From Acanthosepion lycidas (taxonomy: Eukaryota > Mollusca > Cephalopoda > Sepiida > Sepiidae), in assembly GCA_963932145.1 (NCBI GenBank), contig OZ010571.1, positions 116,678,946 to 116,742,945 of the forward strand: a stretch of DNA of 64,000 nucleotides. Direction: 5' to 3'. Every line of letters starts with the position of its first letter. The stretch's first letter is position 1. The notes below the pieces were generated by a model that was not told the DNA's origin, searched no databases, and was given only the letters and a program-made list of their open reading frames with translations. Below are positions 50,641 through 63,928 of the stretch, in pieces. The translations under genes and the position numbers were made by a program.

Positions 50641-53600
50641 CCGAGATGAAAAGAATGATTTCCATGACAAAAAGAGGAAAGAAAACATTAATACGTGAAA
50701 ATATAAAAATAACTTTTAATGCTAAAACGTGAAATCAGTTACTACTGAAGAGACTCTGGGCCCGATAATATTGTAATAAAACGGCACTGCCTTTGATAAT
50801 TTGGTAAGATACGGGAATTATATATAATGTATGACGACAAATTATCGGAAGAACTTTTCTAGTTTATACTAATCGTTATGAATGAATGAGAAAGCCATCT
50901 TAAAATTACTTATGAAATTATGTAAACTTATGTAGTTATGAAATGCAAACACATACTTTTACAAACTCACATACTGGTCAAAACACAAACACGCCCAAAT
51001 AAGCAAGCTGAGTTTAAGGCAGTGTTTAGAATGGCCGAAAATTGAATTCATGGGAGTTTTAGACTGGTCACAAAACTATTCAATGAGGATGCGGCTTACT
51101 GCTACTGTAGGTCACTTTTCGCCTGCACGACGTGAACAGATATTAAACACATCTCATATGGCATATCACCAGGTACAAGTCCTGTGCGATAGAGGCACAT
51201 TCGTTGGTCTACAGAAAAAATCCAAAATGTAAAATATATCTTGTATTTTGCAAATTGCTGTTGTGAATAGAACAAATGTTATGTTTGATATATGTTTGAA
51301 ATTTGATTATTTTTTCTCAGGCTTATCCAAAATGTCCACTAGCGTAGCTTATCATTTTGTGTTTTTCCGAAATAGAACACAATAACATTCGATTAAACTT
51401 AAATAAGATACCTATTTTTCGATAGTGTCCACTACACGTGACAATTGAAGTCTACGTTTTCATTTAATGTAAAATATCTTAACACTAAAAACATATATAT
51501 TCTCTGCATTTTCGGACTCATTTTATTTTATATTTGTATTATCCTAACAAGAGGTAATCAAAGAAAGGTAGCATTCTCAAGAAAAAAATGAAATCTACAA
51601 AACAGTATTACTCTTGCTTTAAAGCATCCTTCGTCATACAAAATTATTACGCTAACCCTTCTGATATTATGTTTCAATATGTTATCGATACATTTCATAT
51701 TTCTATACATCTAAAGAAGATAGCAGAATTGGTCCGGGAATAGCATGAGATTCTTCAAGACATTAAAAATGAAATAATAATTTTAATATGATAAGCATAT
51801 AAGAGCGATCAATAGAAATTCTGAAGATCCATACGAACTTTATGCTTAGCTTACACCAAGGGAGTTGAAAAGTTTCGACTTGAATACTTACGTTGAATAA
51901 TAGAAAAGCCCAATTCAAACGCTAAGGAAATTCAGGTAAACTCTACTGGAAATAAATAATTTGAATGCGAATAGAGAAAGATTTGAGTGAATGTATAATA
52001 CATAAAACGAGGATTAAAACGTGGATGGGATGTCTTAATTATTAAATTTAACCTGAGTAGCGAGGCGATACGATGAAGCCTACAATGCGTAACAGAATTT
52101 ATTACTAACAGAGATAATCATACCAGCATTGGATACTTGGAAACAAATGTTTTTCCCGACAGTCTCCGAAAGAAATAAAAGAAAAAGAAAACAACAATTT
52201 TTTAGGCAATTTACTTATGTAAACAAAAAGGAAAGGATTTAACTTTAAGACGAAGAATATATGTCTGTTGGCAAAATAGTTAGGCTAGAAGACGAGAACT
52301 ACATATTAAAGTCAATTACAGGCATTTAACCATCTTGGTAGTTTATTTATTTTACAATGGTGATAACCGTATTCAATACACGGAGGCCAATCGATGATAG
52401 AATATAGCAGAAATAAAGGCGCTTCTTATGCGGAAATGTGTGGAAGATAACAGTTAATCGTAGACTTCAACCCCTTAAAATAGTGGTTATCGGGATTTTC
52501 TTGTTTGTCGCTTCCACTAGTCAGTGGTTCGTGGGAAGAAAAAACACGAGTTGGAGTAACAGTAAAAATCAGTGGCATATTGGAATATTAAATGATACTT
52601 TTCAGAAAGTTAACAACGTAATAATTGAGAGTAACTTTCTGAAAGATTATATATCTAACTTCTTTATGGTAGTTAATATAGGAAAATATTCTCAAAGATA
52701 AAACGAAAAGATTAAAACTAGTTACTGAAATGGTCAAACTGCTTTCCTCAGCAGCATCAAAAATATATTGCTTATCTTCAGCATTTGGATAATTTAGGCC
52801 ATAGAAAAGTATAAAAGATTACAAATACTTTGCTGTATATTTCTGCTAATTAAATCGAGATTTTGTACATACCACATAGAAGAAACAATATTTAATTGTC
52901 ACACTTATGTGCTTAAAATTTGCTTCTTACTTCCATCAAAGTATGTAAAACGTATATGTGTTTTGCTTTTATTGTTTATTCTCTCATCAAATTGGCCTGT
53001 TCAAATGAACAACTTCAAATTTGCATATCATACATACAAAAACTTTTTTGCTTTTTTTAAAACAAGTTTGGTTCTAAATTTTAGTTCAGCTCATAATTCA
53101 TGTAATTATATCGGTTAAACTTTTTTCTTATAGTAAAGCAAATACAGAAATATTCGTATTATACAAAATTGATCATGGTTCCGATTCAGTGGAATTGATC
53201 GAAAGGTCTTCAGAATAATTCAATAGAAAACTTTCATTCTCTCATTAAAACAATTTTATATACGAAAAGAAATTCAATCCACTAACATATCTTGTACAGG
53301 AAAAAGAAACATGCTTCAAATAATATTCAAGATAAAAAGCAAGGAAATGTAGCGAATTTATTTAGGAATATTACATAATAATTTATTTTGATCACATTTT
53401 ATTAACTAAAATAATAAAATAAACTTTAGTCAAGATTGTTGCCAAAGTTTTATCATTTAACAGTCTACATTTCTAGAATTAATCGCAATTCCTATGCTAA
53501 AAGTTTCTTATTTTGCACTTTTCCCTAGTGGGTGACTCTTTTTGTTTCTTCCTTCCCAGGCAATTTTGAGATTTTAAAATGTAAATGCAATGCCAATCGC

Positions 53601-53924
53601 TATGTTCTGGCTTTCTAAGTCTTGTTATTTTATTATCCTCTCTCCTTAATAGTAATTCTTCTCATATTGACTAATACTCAGTAAGTCTTTGCGTACCATG
53701 GCGTTCATTAGATTGCATGGTATGAAATGATTGAAAAAAAAAGGTATATTGGATTTTTGGTTAATCAGTTCTATGTATCCATCGTCTATATCTTTTGATT
53801 TGAAATCTATTGAACTTTTAAATAATAAAATCTGAAGCACCTTCAGAAAAGTTATTGTCATTATTTTCGAATAAGGATACAATACACTGTGGAAACTAAT
53901 GCAATATATATATATATATTGTGA
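50639..53924. other. AT-rich stretch without recognised genes
   Basis: Frames at 51050-51232 and 52438-52701 are open but show no motif. A small inverted repeat (TTTCAGAAAGTTA...TAACTTTCTGAAA) lies at about 52599-52645, inside the second frame. Confidence 0.45.
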
Positions 53925-53995
53925 AAGTGGGCACTGGGGTGAACACCGAGTGGTGACATCTGTGTCATGCTTAAACGCAATCTTCAAGCCGGAAG
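53925..53995 (-). mobile_element. diverged PLE terminal sequence
   Basis: The minus strand reads CGGCTTGAAGATTGCGTTTA, then AGCATGACACAGATGTCACC and ACTCGGTGTTCACC. This is a diverged version of the terminus at 33441 (CTGACGATTGCATATAGCA, TGAAACAGACTGTCGCC, TCTAAGTGTTGAC). As in the other copies a TA tract (53904-53920) follows on its 3' side. Confidence 0.6.
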
Positions 53996-54076
53996 CCGAC
54001 TTTTATATTTACATCCGATTTATCCCTAATATTGAACACTTTCACCTACAATATAGCATAATTTAAATGTATTTCT

Positions 54077-54080
<4 letters not shown>

Positions 54081-54150
<70 letters not shown>
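54081..54150. repeat. (TA)n microsatellite
   Basis: A pure TA tract about 85 bases from the PLE terminus. Confidence 0.97.
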
Positions 54151-54154
<4 letters not shown>

Positions 54155-55118
54155 CTATCATACTCATTTTAATACTGTTCCGATGGTATACACAATATCT
54201 GGAATTAGAAAAGTTCATCGAATATATATGTAACTATTTCTTATGTTTTCATAGTTTTTTTAATTCATTTTTTTCGGAGATATTAGATACTATTGACTAA
54301 GAGGTAAACTTGAAATTTCCAGATATTCTCCACCTTTACTCGGTTTAAATCATTACATTTATAAAGCATAACATTGAGAATTTAAAGTTGTTTATTACCT
54401 TGAAAAGGCGAGATTCAACTATTTAGCATACACTTCAGCATTCTCGACGATTTATTATTACTCTTTCCTATCTTTCGTTGTTTTACATTTACAGTTATTT
54501 CTAAATACAATTGAACAAAATGGTATGATCAAATGAGAGGCTTGGTCTTTCAGTATCATTAACAATAATCGGGCCGGGGACAATGAAAAAACAGGAATAT
54601 TTGTTTCTAAAATCAAACAAATAAGAAAACAGTGGGTTTAAACTGAGTGCACAGTCAATATAATTTTAAATTCGTTTTCTCAAGTCAATTCATTGATTGC
54701 AGTTTTGTAGTTTTCAGAAGCATTTTGGTTCAAATAATGTTCGGAAACCTCTTAAATATCTGGGTTTTTTAAAGCGAAACCACCCGCTTTATTCGCGAGG
54801 AAATATTATATATTTACACAATTCTCAGAGTAAATCTATTCAGAAAAGTTCATATACTATTATTTCTTGATTAACGTATATAAATCTTAAATTTGTGAAA
54901 TTTTTAGGAATGTTTCATGCAGGGTATATATTCGGCTTCTCGTGGATCAAGGGATATCAAATATTTTATATTTTCTGAATAATTTCATTGTATTCATTTC
55001 TGATTTCAGCAAAGCGGACTTCAATCTCTGAGCTTACGGCCACATCATGTTGAAACACCAGTCCCCGTACTATCCCCGAATGCAAGCAAAATCGACCCAG
55101 TTCAGTACCTAGATGGGT
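54151..55118. other. AT-rich non-coding stretch
   Basis: Nothing recognised. Confidence 0.5.
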
Positions 55119-55262
55119 GAATGCTTCGTAATTTCAGGCGCAGTAAGATTGGATTTTCGGGTAGTGTAATGAATAAGATAGAGAAGAGATCGAACTCAAG
55201 TTGGGTTCATTATATTCACTTACGCGTAAATATCCTTGGGTAAGTTCGCCCCCCCCCCAGCT
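55119..55262 (+). mobile_element. SINE fragment
   Basis: GATCGAACTCAAGTTGGGTTC, ATTATATTCACTTACGCGTA and AATATCCTTGGGTAAG match the B-box side and first body block of the SINE at 41239. It ends at a C run (55250-55258). The rest of the body is missing. Confidence 0.6.
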
Positions 55263-56517
55263 CTGTGTTAATTATTAAGATCTGTTTCACTAAAATAATA
55301 TTATCTCTAAAATTAAAATGAAACTACATACAACATATTTAGACTCAGCATTAAATAACCCATAAGGCAAGCAGCCAAGTATTCTCTGAGAACTAATTTT
55401 CGAATATATTTGCAAGAGTTCTTTAAAAGTGCTAAGAATTATTAAAATCTTCACAGTGCGCGAATGCGATTGCGTGGCATTTTATGTGATATATTTCACC
55501 TTTCCATACACTTATACAACAGCCGAAACGTTACTAGCATTAGGAACTCTGAGGTCATTACTACAGATATGTTATAACTTGTTACAATTCGTAGTTCCGC
55601 CAAATTAGCAACTTCACATCTTGTACCCATGTTCACAGTGTCAACTGATGCCACTTCTCTTCGGCTTCAATTCGTAAGTAGTAAGTTCCGCTCAGTATCT
55701 TCACTGTATCTGTTACGCTGTGGAAATGCCTACTGAAAGGTTACTTCCATGACATATCCAGTCTTAAACACTGCAAGATATTGTCAACAGTTACCTTCCC
55801 TACTTATCCTTAAAACATGCACTCTCTGCGTCATCCACCCGTCCTTTGCAATCGCACCACTCAGTAAACATGTACGTCGATCAATACTATGAAATAATAT
55901 TGGGGAAAGAAAGAAACAAAAAAAAACGATCATCATTTATTCGAAAATGTTTTAGCACCTTAAGAATAGGCTGAGATTTAGCAATCCCAATGAAATTTCG
56001 GATTTACATAGGGATTTGTTTCGACAGGGTCATCCAATATATGGCATTTCGTTACTTAAGAAGATTGAATCTTTTTTTTCTTTCTCGAGGACATATTCTG
56101 AAATGTTTAATATATTGATGCGTAAGATAAAACAAATTAACATACATAATTTATTATACAGAGTCATAACAACTATTAATTGAAAGCAATTGTGTAATAT
56201 TCCATTTTTTTAATATATTAGCGAGAGGCATTATTTCTACTAAAACACACACACACCAAACATACAAAGACATATACTCTATCTGTCACACACACACACA
56301 CACTCAAATACACACAGACACCAACAAATCATTAATTAAAAACTATCAAACATTTACAATCCCGTTGGTAATAGTTTTATTCCCTATGTAATTTTAATTG
56401 TTTTATATTTTTTTAATTGATAATAATTATGCTCTGTCTTTTGACAGCGAGCTCTGCTTAAATTTATATCCACCGAGAAATCCATACAGATTATAATATA
56501 TCATATGCATATGCATA

Positions 56518-56518
<1 letters not shown>
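55263..56518. other. unassigned stretch
   Basis: A less AT-rich part at 55500-55860 could not be assigned. A CA-rich tract lies at 56240-56330. Confidence 0.45.

Positions 56519-56557
<39 letters not shown>
56519..56557. repeat. (TA)n microsatellite
   Basis: A TA tract bordering the left end of the tandem hammerhead element. Confidence 0.95.
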
Positions 56558-56559
<2 letters not shown>

Positions 56560-56603
56560 ATTCATTCATCGAGTCTGAAAGAAACCTCAAAAGAATGCAG
56601 AAA

Positions 56604-56650
56604 GCACTGGACGTCCGTTTCATCCTATATTTGGGACTCATCAGCAGTGC
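56604..56650 (-). ncRNA. type I hammerhead ribozyme, downstream copy
   Basis: On the minus strand: stem I GCACTG, core CTGATGA, stem II GTCC/GGAT closed by a G-U pair with loop CAAATATA, GAAA, a short stem III ACG/CGT, cleavage triplet GTC, then CAGTGC pairing with the 5' GCACTG. All invariant core bases are present. Stem II is slightly weakened compared with the copy at 56868. Confidence 0.8.
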
Positions 56651-56867
56651 GAATCCACTACCAAGAATTGAAACCCTGACAGTTAGGTTGCCAAGCGAAC
56701 ATACTGTGCCCCCTGGAGCCACGACTACTCTGACCAAGCCGCTCCAACTGGAGCATTAGAAGCCGGTTCAAGCGATGATAAACACAGATAGTAATTATTA
56801 GGAGGATTTGATAATTATGTTTAATTAATTCATCGAGACTGATAGAAACCTCAACAGAATGCAGAAA

Positions 56868-56914
56868 GCACTGGACGGCCGTTTCGTCCTATATTTGGGA
56901 CTCATCAGCAGTGC
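56868..56914 (-). ncRNA. type I hammerhead ribozyme, upstream copy
   Basis: On the minus strand: stem I GCACTG/CAGTGC, core CTGATGA, stem II GTCC/GGAC with loop CAAATATA, GAAA, stem III ACGG/CCGT without a loop, and cleavage site GTC. Stem I can extend through ATGC/GCAT across an internal loop, which could contact loop II. The consensus is intact and closely resembles the SmAlpha-type hammerhead of schistosomes, whose tiny stem III often works best as a dimer. Confidence 0.88.
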
Positions 56915-56924
56915 GCATCCACTA

Positions 56925-57639
<715 letters not shown>

Positions 57640-59185
57640 ATATTAAAGTTTCAGTAAAATATTTAAATATTGTAAAATGTTTCAGTGACGATATATGTAT
57701 GGCTTTCGGATTAGATAAATTTGCAAATGTAAAATTCAAGAAAAGGATAACAAAGAAGCACCCTCAATAGATTTAGACTTTGTCACAAAGATTAAAGAAC
57801 AGAAAATAGTTAAGCCTATTACTACATAGGAATTAGCCGCGAAGATGATTTACAGCATACCCAAATGAAGGATAAGTTAGGGATTGCCACAGACGTGTTC
57901 GTCTGTTATGAAATAGCGAGCCGAATTCAAAAAACAGAATATCACCTTTTAAAACCTTGGCTTTCTCTATGGTGCAATACAGATTTAACACCCTTAACTG
58001 GAACATAGCTGGTATTAAGCGAATTGGCGCCAAAACGAGAAAGCTTTTCACTATTGCATGCATCATCGCAAAGGTGATGTTGATCGTCTGTATACGCCCA
58101 GATCCGAAGGCGACAGAGGATTATTTCATTAGAACTGTCCTACAAAACTACAAAAATTAGCTTTCACAAATACCGCGAAACTACAGAAGACTGGATGATG
58201 ATATGTTTCAAAGAACATGAAAGTAGTAAGTAGTAGTCTTTATTCAGTAATATAGGAAGCCAACGACTTTAAAATGATGTTTCAAATGGGTGCAGAAATA
58301 AAAGTACAACACATCGCACCGACTGAAGTTGCAGAATAATTAAGAAAGTAAGCAAAAGCAAATTCAACCGACCAGATACAGAAACGATGGCAATATAAAC
58401 CTGTTCACGGCCAATACTCTGCCCGCTCTAAAAAAGCTGATGTAGACAAACCACGTACCTGCCAGTGGCTACGTAGGGCAATGTTAAATGCTGAAACGGA
58501 AGATATTATATTGCTGCACAATACCAGTATTTGTTATCTAGAAATTATCAGGCACATATACTAAAGTATTGTGCTAGACCAAATTGCAGATTCTGTGATA
58601 AATATCCAGAGACAATTGATCACGGGTCGCATGGTGTTGGCACCCACTGAATATAAAACCCGGGATGAAAGAGTGGACCAATATCTGCACTAGAATATTT
58701 GCAACTTCTACGGGAAGGAAACTTAAAGAAATTGGTATAAACGCCACGAAGACCCGGTTACGGAGAAATGACCTGTAACAATTATATGGGACTACCCAAT
58801 ACACACAGATAGAACAATCAAATCTAACCGCCTAGACATCGTTATTAGAGTAAAAAGTGCCTACCTATTGATATGGCAGTCCCTGCAGACTGCAATGTAT
58901 CTTTGAAGATCTTCAAAATTAATCAAAATAAAAGGACCTTGAAAATATGTCACATGGGAAAATCAATAATCTTTTTTGTAGTTGAAGTCATCTGATAGGA
59001 TGGGAAAGATTCCAGTAGACTAATTGAAGAGATTCCTGTAAGTTCATGCCTTAAAGAAATACAAATTACGAAAGGTTTTATCCATGTGAAATAGGTGTGT
59101 TTGTGTGTGTGTGTTTGTGTCTTATAATTGTCCACTGGATGCCATTTCTGACCTTAGTTTTGTGGGCGGAACCCGAAAAGAAACG
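57640..59185 (+). mobile_element. REL-endonuclease LINE copy 3, decayed
   Basis: The plus strand carries the same family as 6412-9432. It begins just after the YMDD region (NIVKCFSDDICMAFGLDKFA, then SIDLDFVTKIKE). It continues through KADVDRLYTPRSEG-like text and KHYTARSKKADVDKPRT-like blocks, a worn CCHC finger (CRFCDKYPETIDH near 58590), a WDYPIHTDRTIKSNRLDIVI-like nuclease core and AVPADCNVSLKIF. The 3' UTR GATGCCATTTCTGACCTTAG follows, and a short AAATAAAATAATAA tail ends at about 59220. A block of codons is missing between the two halves of the nuclease core. Many stops are present. It is much older than copy 1. Confidence 0.8.
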
Positions 59186-59263
59186 TGTAGTCACCAGTAA
59201 TCGAAGGAAATAAAATAATAAATGGTAGATTTAATAACTAACTCTTTACTCCGATATCCAGTG

Positions 59264-59264
<1 letters not shown>

Positions 59265-59336
<72 letters not shown>
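59265..59336. repeat. (TA)n microsatellite
   Basis: A pure TA tract just 3' of LINE copy 3, followed by a short TG run. Confidence 0.97.
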
Positions 59337-59338
<2 letters not shown>

Positions 59339-59970
59339 TTTGTGTGTGTGTGCGTGTTTAGCAGTGTATGATTTTATGTGTGTATTGCTCTTTCTCGCGA
59401 TGGAGAGATTTGTGTGGCTCGGTGACTCTGAGAAAGATGCCGTCGAGAAATCTAAACACGTGATAGGGCCACATTTGGCGGTTAGGTCGAAGACGATGAC
59501 ACAGACTAAGCGTAGCCAATCCCAAAGATTCCAGTGATGTAACATGTGAATGATGATCACAACAGATCTCAAGGTTGGGACCAAGGAATAAAGAGAGCTA
59601 TGTACGGCGGACACTCTACATTACAGCGTAATTATGTTTCAGTTTCATAACTGGCTTATGCAAGTCTCATTCCATAAGTGTAGGGTCATGAAATCAAATG
59701 TGTGGTTGCTTCCTGACACACTAACACCCACCTTAAACAAATTCACGACTTCATCAACTTCTACTCAGAATTTATTTCAGCAATAATCAAAACCTCCAAA
59801 GGCAAACAGCGATAGGGAATGGATGAGTGAAGTAAATTTTGCTGAAAATGGAAGTCTCCTGTCCTGAACATGCAATGTGACAGCGAATTTAGTCATCTAT
59901 GCTATCTACATAAAGGAAGCAATAAGCAAATGCATTAAATTATTATTGGTTAAGGGATAAGGTCGGCGAA

Positions 59971-59975
<5 letters not shown>
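59337..59975. other. unassigned stretch, less AT-rich
   Basis: 59390-59560 has balanced composition and a 65-codon plus frame (59340-59537) without recognised motifs. It is probably an old repeat body with its (TA)n end to the left. Confidence 0.4.

Positions 59976-60038
<63 letters not shown>
59976..60038. repeat. (TA)n microsatellite
   Basis: A pure TA tract. Confidence 0.97.
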
Positions 60039-60042
<4 letters not shown>

Positions 60043-60097
60043 TAAGGTGTGCTATATTTATGGAATAAAGTGCTCAATATCAGAGATAGAGCGTGTG

Positions 60098-60245
60098 TAA
60101 ATATAAAAGTGAACATAGAAGTCAACACTTAGAGGCGACAGTCTGTTTCATGCTATATGCAATCGTCAAGCCACTTGGCTTGACGATTGCATATAGCATG
60201 AAACAGACTGTCGCCTCTAAGTGTTGACTTCTATGTTCACTTTTA

Positions 60246-60251
<6 letters not shown>
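60098..60251. repeat. perfect palindrome of the PLE terminal sequence
   Basis: Arms of 76 bases (60098-60173 and 60176-60251) are perfect reverse complements around the two-base centre CT. Each arm contains CTTGACGATTGCATATAGCA, then TGAAACAGACTGTCGCC and TCTAAGTGTTGACTTCTATG, the terminus also found singly at 33441-33499. The two copies point outwards and each runs into AT-rich or (TA)n sequence. No arm differences means a recent origin, gene conversion, or an assembly fold-back. Confidence 0.93.
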
Positions 60252-60308
<57 letters not shown>

Positions 60309-60309
60309 G

Positions 60310-60368
<59 letters not shown>
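60250..60368. repeat. (TA)n-(TATG)n-(TA)n microsatellite
   Basis: TA tracts with a TATG block at about 60295-60314. The right end receives the MITE. Confidence 0.96.
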
Positions 60369-60371
<3 letters not shown>

Positions 60372-60372
<1 letters not shown>

Positions 60373-60447
60373 TAGGTTGGTGCAAAACTAATGTCGTTTT
60401 CTCACATATGTTACTATGTGAGAAAACGACATTAGTTTTGCACCAAC

Positions 60448-60449
<2 letters not shown>
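60372..60449. mobile_element. mariner-type MITE, perfect hairpin
   Basis: TTAGGTTGGTGCAAAACTAA starts a 74-base hairpin (60375-60448) with two perfect 34-base arms and the six-base loop TGTTAC. It lies between two (TA)n tracts, consistent with mariner TA targeting. Its terminal 16 bases match the MITE at 26538, but the inner arms differ (CTCACATA versus TTTTACGT). Confidence 0.88.

Positions 60450-60450
<1 letters not shown>

Positions 60451-60511
<61 letters not shown>
60451..60511. repeat. (TA)n microsatellite
   Basis: A TA tract immediately right of the MITE. Confidence 0.97.
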
Positions 60512-60516
<5 letters not shown>

Positions 60517-60784
60517 GGAATAGAAGTAGCCGAAATAGCAGGGTACAAAGGAATTTTTTTTTAAATCTATGTACATCCTAACTCCTATAAAACTGAAAAA
60601 CGTAATTCTGCTGGGGGGGAAAAAAAAACTTAACAAAAATTATTAACATGTCCTGTGTATTTAATGAAAACTGTTTGAAAAAAAACTTTTCCTGCTCATA
60701 TATACATACATACATACATACAGATACAGATTCCCGGATAGCGTTGCCTTCATATGCGGAAAATTTAGTTATATTTTTGACTTC
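60512..60784. other. non-coding stretch
   Basis: Nothing assignable. It holds an eight-G run and a CATA repeat. Confidence 0.5.
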
Positions 60785-60960
60785 TAATACCTAGCGAATT
60801 CCTTGTATATACTTTCACGCAAATTCCATTAGAAAGGTATGAATCCATCACATCTTTACCAAGCTAGGGACTAATACTTTGACATGGTTGGTTTGCACTA
60901 GTTTAAGAGTAGGACAGCCCTGAACCCAATACTACTTGGTTGTGTGGCATCGCTTAAAAA
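60785..60960 (+). mobile_element. SINE body fragment
   Basis: TTTCACGCAAATTCCATTAG, AAAGGTATGAATCCATCACA, GAGTAGGACAGCCCTGAACC and TGTGTGGCATCGC match, in order, the body of the SINE at 41239 (ACGTGCAAATACCCATGGG, AAAGGTATGAATCC, GAAGGACAACTCTGAATTC, TTGTGGCACTTAG). The tRNA-like head is worn or missing. Confidence 0.6.
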
Positions 60961-63614
60961 CAAATACTTGCTATTTTTGTTTGTTTCATATATGTACTTA
61001 TTCATTCCCGTAAAATCCAAGATACATGAATTATTCTTATTTCAGAAGTAGTTACCTAGAATGGTGAAAGTTCTTTCCTAAAAAGTTGTTTTTTTTTTCA
61101 TTATTGAACATGCTGAAATAATTTGGTCATTTTGTTTGCAATCTTGATACTGCTCATAAATAAACTTTCTTATAATTACAATTATCCTCCTTTTCTTCTA
61201 TTGTTCTTTAATTCATTTGTTAGCACGTACGTTACATCCTGTCAAACACGTATAGATAATAGACTATATTATTTCCATCGCAACGAGAGACAAAAAGATG
61301 TGAAGAAAGGACGATAGCAACGGTAAGCATTACTTTTATTTTCAAATTTCACTGTTTTTTATCGATAGTGAGACACAAAAATGTGTTAAAATTCCTGTAG
61401 CCTCTAGTAAAAAGGAAATCGCAGAAATATGAATGAATTGAATGCTTTTATTAAAATAGTATGAATTTTCCAAAAGTGAATTGCAAAGAATGTTTTTTTT
61501 TTAGCAAATGTTATATCTGCCTCCAAAAAATCGCCATTACGAACATAATTTCCAACCAATCTTTGTTTGAACAATAACTAGAAGAATTAAATATGGCTAT
61601 GTGAATCAATTTAAATATTGTATTAGTGAAGTGTCGTACATATAGAGTTCTTTCTCCATTCTTTTTAAAACCGCATTCAATACATTTTCTTTTTTGCTTT
61701 TTATATTTTCAGCATAACTATCGATTAATATTGTTGCCTGCATATTTCCTCGCCTCTTTGAATAGTTTATCTACAACATGCGCAGCAAAGCTTTAATTGA
61801 CTATCTGACAACAAGACATATGTCTTCACACATCCTTGCTGCAGAAGGACAAGATAGGTCAATCGATGGCTTCCTTCTAATCTGACCTTATTTCTTGACC
61901 TCATATATTTTGGAATCTCTGAATAGAAATGCCAGAAACACCTTCACCATTTTATCTGGTCAAGGAGAGAATTCTATGGCCACGGATTGGCATATGGCCA
62001 TGTCACTTTTGCTTTCACTTTATGCAAGTGCCTCAAACCGAATTCTGTAGAGATATGTGATATGGAAATTGGATTTATGTCTATGTAAAATTTAATCCAC
62101 TGTCAAATATATCGTATGTTCGATTTTTTTTTTTATTCAAGAATCAAAAATCCTGCCAGCTTACATGTTCTGTAATTATTGATTATTTACCACATAAATA
62201 TTTATGTTTATTTAATTTTGCTTGGGATTTAAAATTTGAATTTTCGAGTTTATTTACAAGATCTACACGTGTTAATAACATTATGGAATAAACACAATTA
62301 AGGACTGTTCATTAGACATTTTATTTTAGTGAAATCCAAGATTTTACAGAAAATCGTCGTTTAAAAATGTACTATAAATTTATCAAATATTTCGATTTAA
62401 TAAATAAATCAATTCCCCTAAGCAAAGATATAATTCCACTATGACCCAGCATGTTAATACGGTTATAAAGAATGGGCATGGTTTTACAATGAACCGGAAA
62501 CACAATGCTAAACAGGAAACACAAGATTAATCAACTCTCCTGTTCAAAAGACCGGCATAAATTACCTGACATTCTCCAAATCGAATTGTGTCGAAATTTA
62601 TCTAAGTAGTATTCTCTAATACTAATGACAACACAAGCTTAAATGTAAATAAATGGTAATGTTTCTGATGAACCCTTCTCTATGTTACACATACAATATG
62701 AATTTAAGCATGTTACTAGATTGGCGACATGCTTTCATTATTTTATAGATTAAATGGCGAGATGTAATCATAAATACTATATTTATCTCACTCTTCTCAC
62801 ATATATAATTTTCGTTCGGCTTATTGCTTCCCAGACACCCATGATCTTCAAAATCTTAAATGCAATGTCAAAGGTTATCTGCCTTATTTTAATCCCCGTT
62901 ATTTTAGTGTTCTCTATATTTAACAATGTTTTTTCTCATATTCTCAAACATTCAATAATCCCTTCCGTGTTAGTAGATTTATTGACTCAATGGAGGGTGA
63001 AATGATAAAAAATATGAATTATTAAATATATCAATTACTTTGAAGTAAAGGTCTGTCCTTGCATAATTGAACGCTAATTAAGTTATTCTGAAACAATTTT
63101 CTTCTGATGATGCATCGTCATACGTTGAATAATATCTAAGTATTTTTTCGAAATATTCATATATTTATTATCACCCAACCCCATTCACACACACGCAAAT
63201 ATCACGTCTGTGCATATATGTATATATGTGTGCGTAGTGAAAATTTATCTCTATAATCTAAAGTTTAGAGCGCTATAATAAAACAGCTAAAATAACCTAG
63301 TTTGTATTCCATTCTCCTTACTAAATTTTATTGTTGTGATCAATTGGTAGTCTTAAATACGTTGAATAAACAGTATTTTTTTTTTACCAAAGAAAGGATG
63401 TGTATCAGATGCCAGTGCAGTGAATATATCGTCAGTCGATGTAGCATTCTGGCAATGTTCCCAACTTTGGTAAATTTAGTAAATAAAAATATTGATTTTC
63501 AAAACATATTCTAGATAAGATAAAAACAATCCTGTGGATGTGAAGTTCTTTCATTTTGAAAATGTATATTTATTACTTGGATACAGTTTGTTGTTTAAAT
63601 TGTGTTCTCAAGAT
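60961..63614. other. AT-rich stretch without recognised genes
   Basis: Frames such as 62754-63005 are hydrophobic and AT-driven with no motif. GAATTTAAGCATGTTACTAG near 62702 recalls a block of the LINE fragment at 19470 and may be a further LINE scrap, but it is too short to claim. Confidence 0.45.
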
Positions 63615-63685
63615 ATATATCGAACCTGTATCCTACACGGAACCAAAATGTAGCCTGTCATGCTATGCCATTTAGCTACAGAGAA
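63615..63685 (-). mobile_element. tRNA-like SINE head
   Basis: The minus strand reads TAGCTAAATGGCATAGCA (A-box-like), then AGGCTACATTTTGGTTCCGT, then GATACAGGTTCGATA (B-box). The same text with changes lies on the plus strand at 63929. Two copies in opposite orientation point to a tRNA-derived SINE rather than a tRNA gene. The body following the B box runs into AT-rich sequence and is not recognised. Confidence 0.5.
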
Positions 63686-63928
63686 AGCGTCTTGTTAGCA
63701 ATATCAAATTACTGTTTTTAAACATCAAATTCCCTATGAATTCACTTTAAGGCTCTTATCTTTTCGAAGCGTAACTTAAAGTAAATAAATGATATCATAT
63801 ATTATGAAATGGATTTAGTCCACAGTTATTGTAAAATATTTTCTGTTTATAAGTTATTTTGATAAAAACAAATATTTATGTAAACATAATTAATTACATT
63901 TACTGGTTTGAATAGCCAGATGCTTCAT

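Noticed and set aside
51050..51232. 60-codon plus-strand frame
   Set aside because: No recognised motif or neighbouring evidence.
62660..62700. CTGATGA on the plus strand as a hammerhead core
   Set aside because: No GAAA or complementary stems at the right spacing. The same holds for CTGATGA near 63104.
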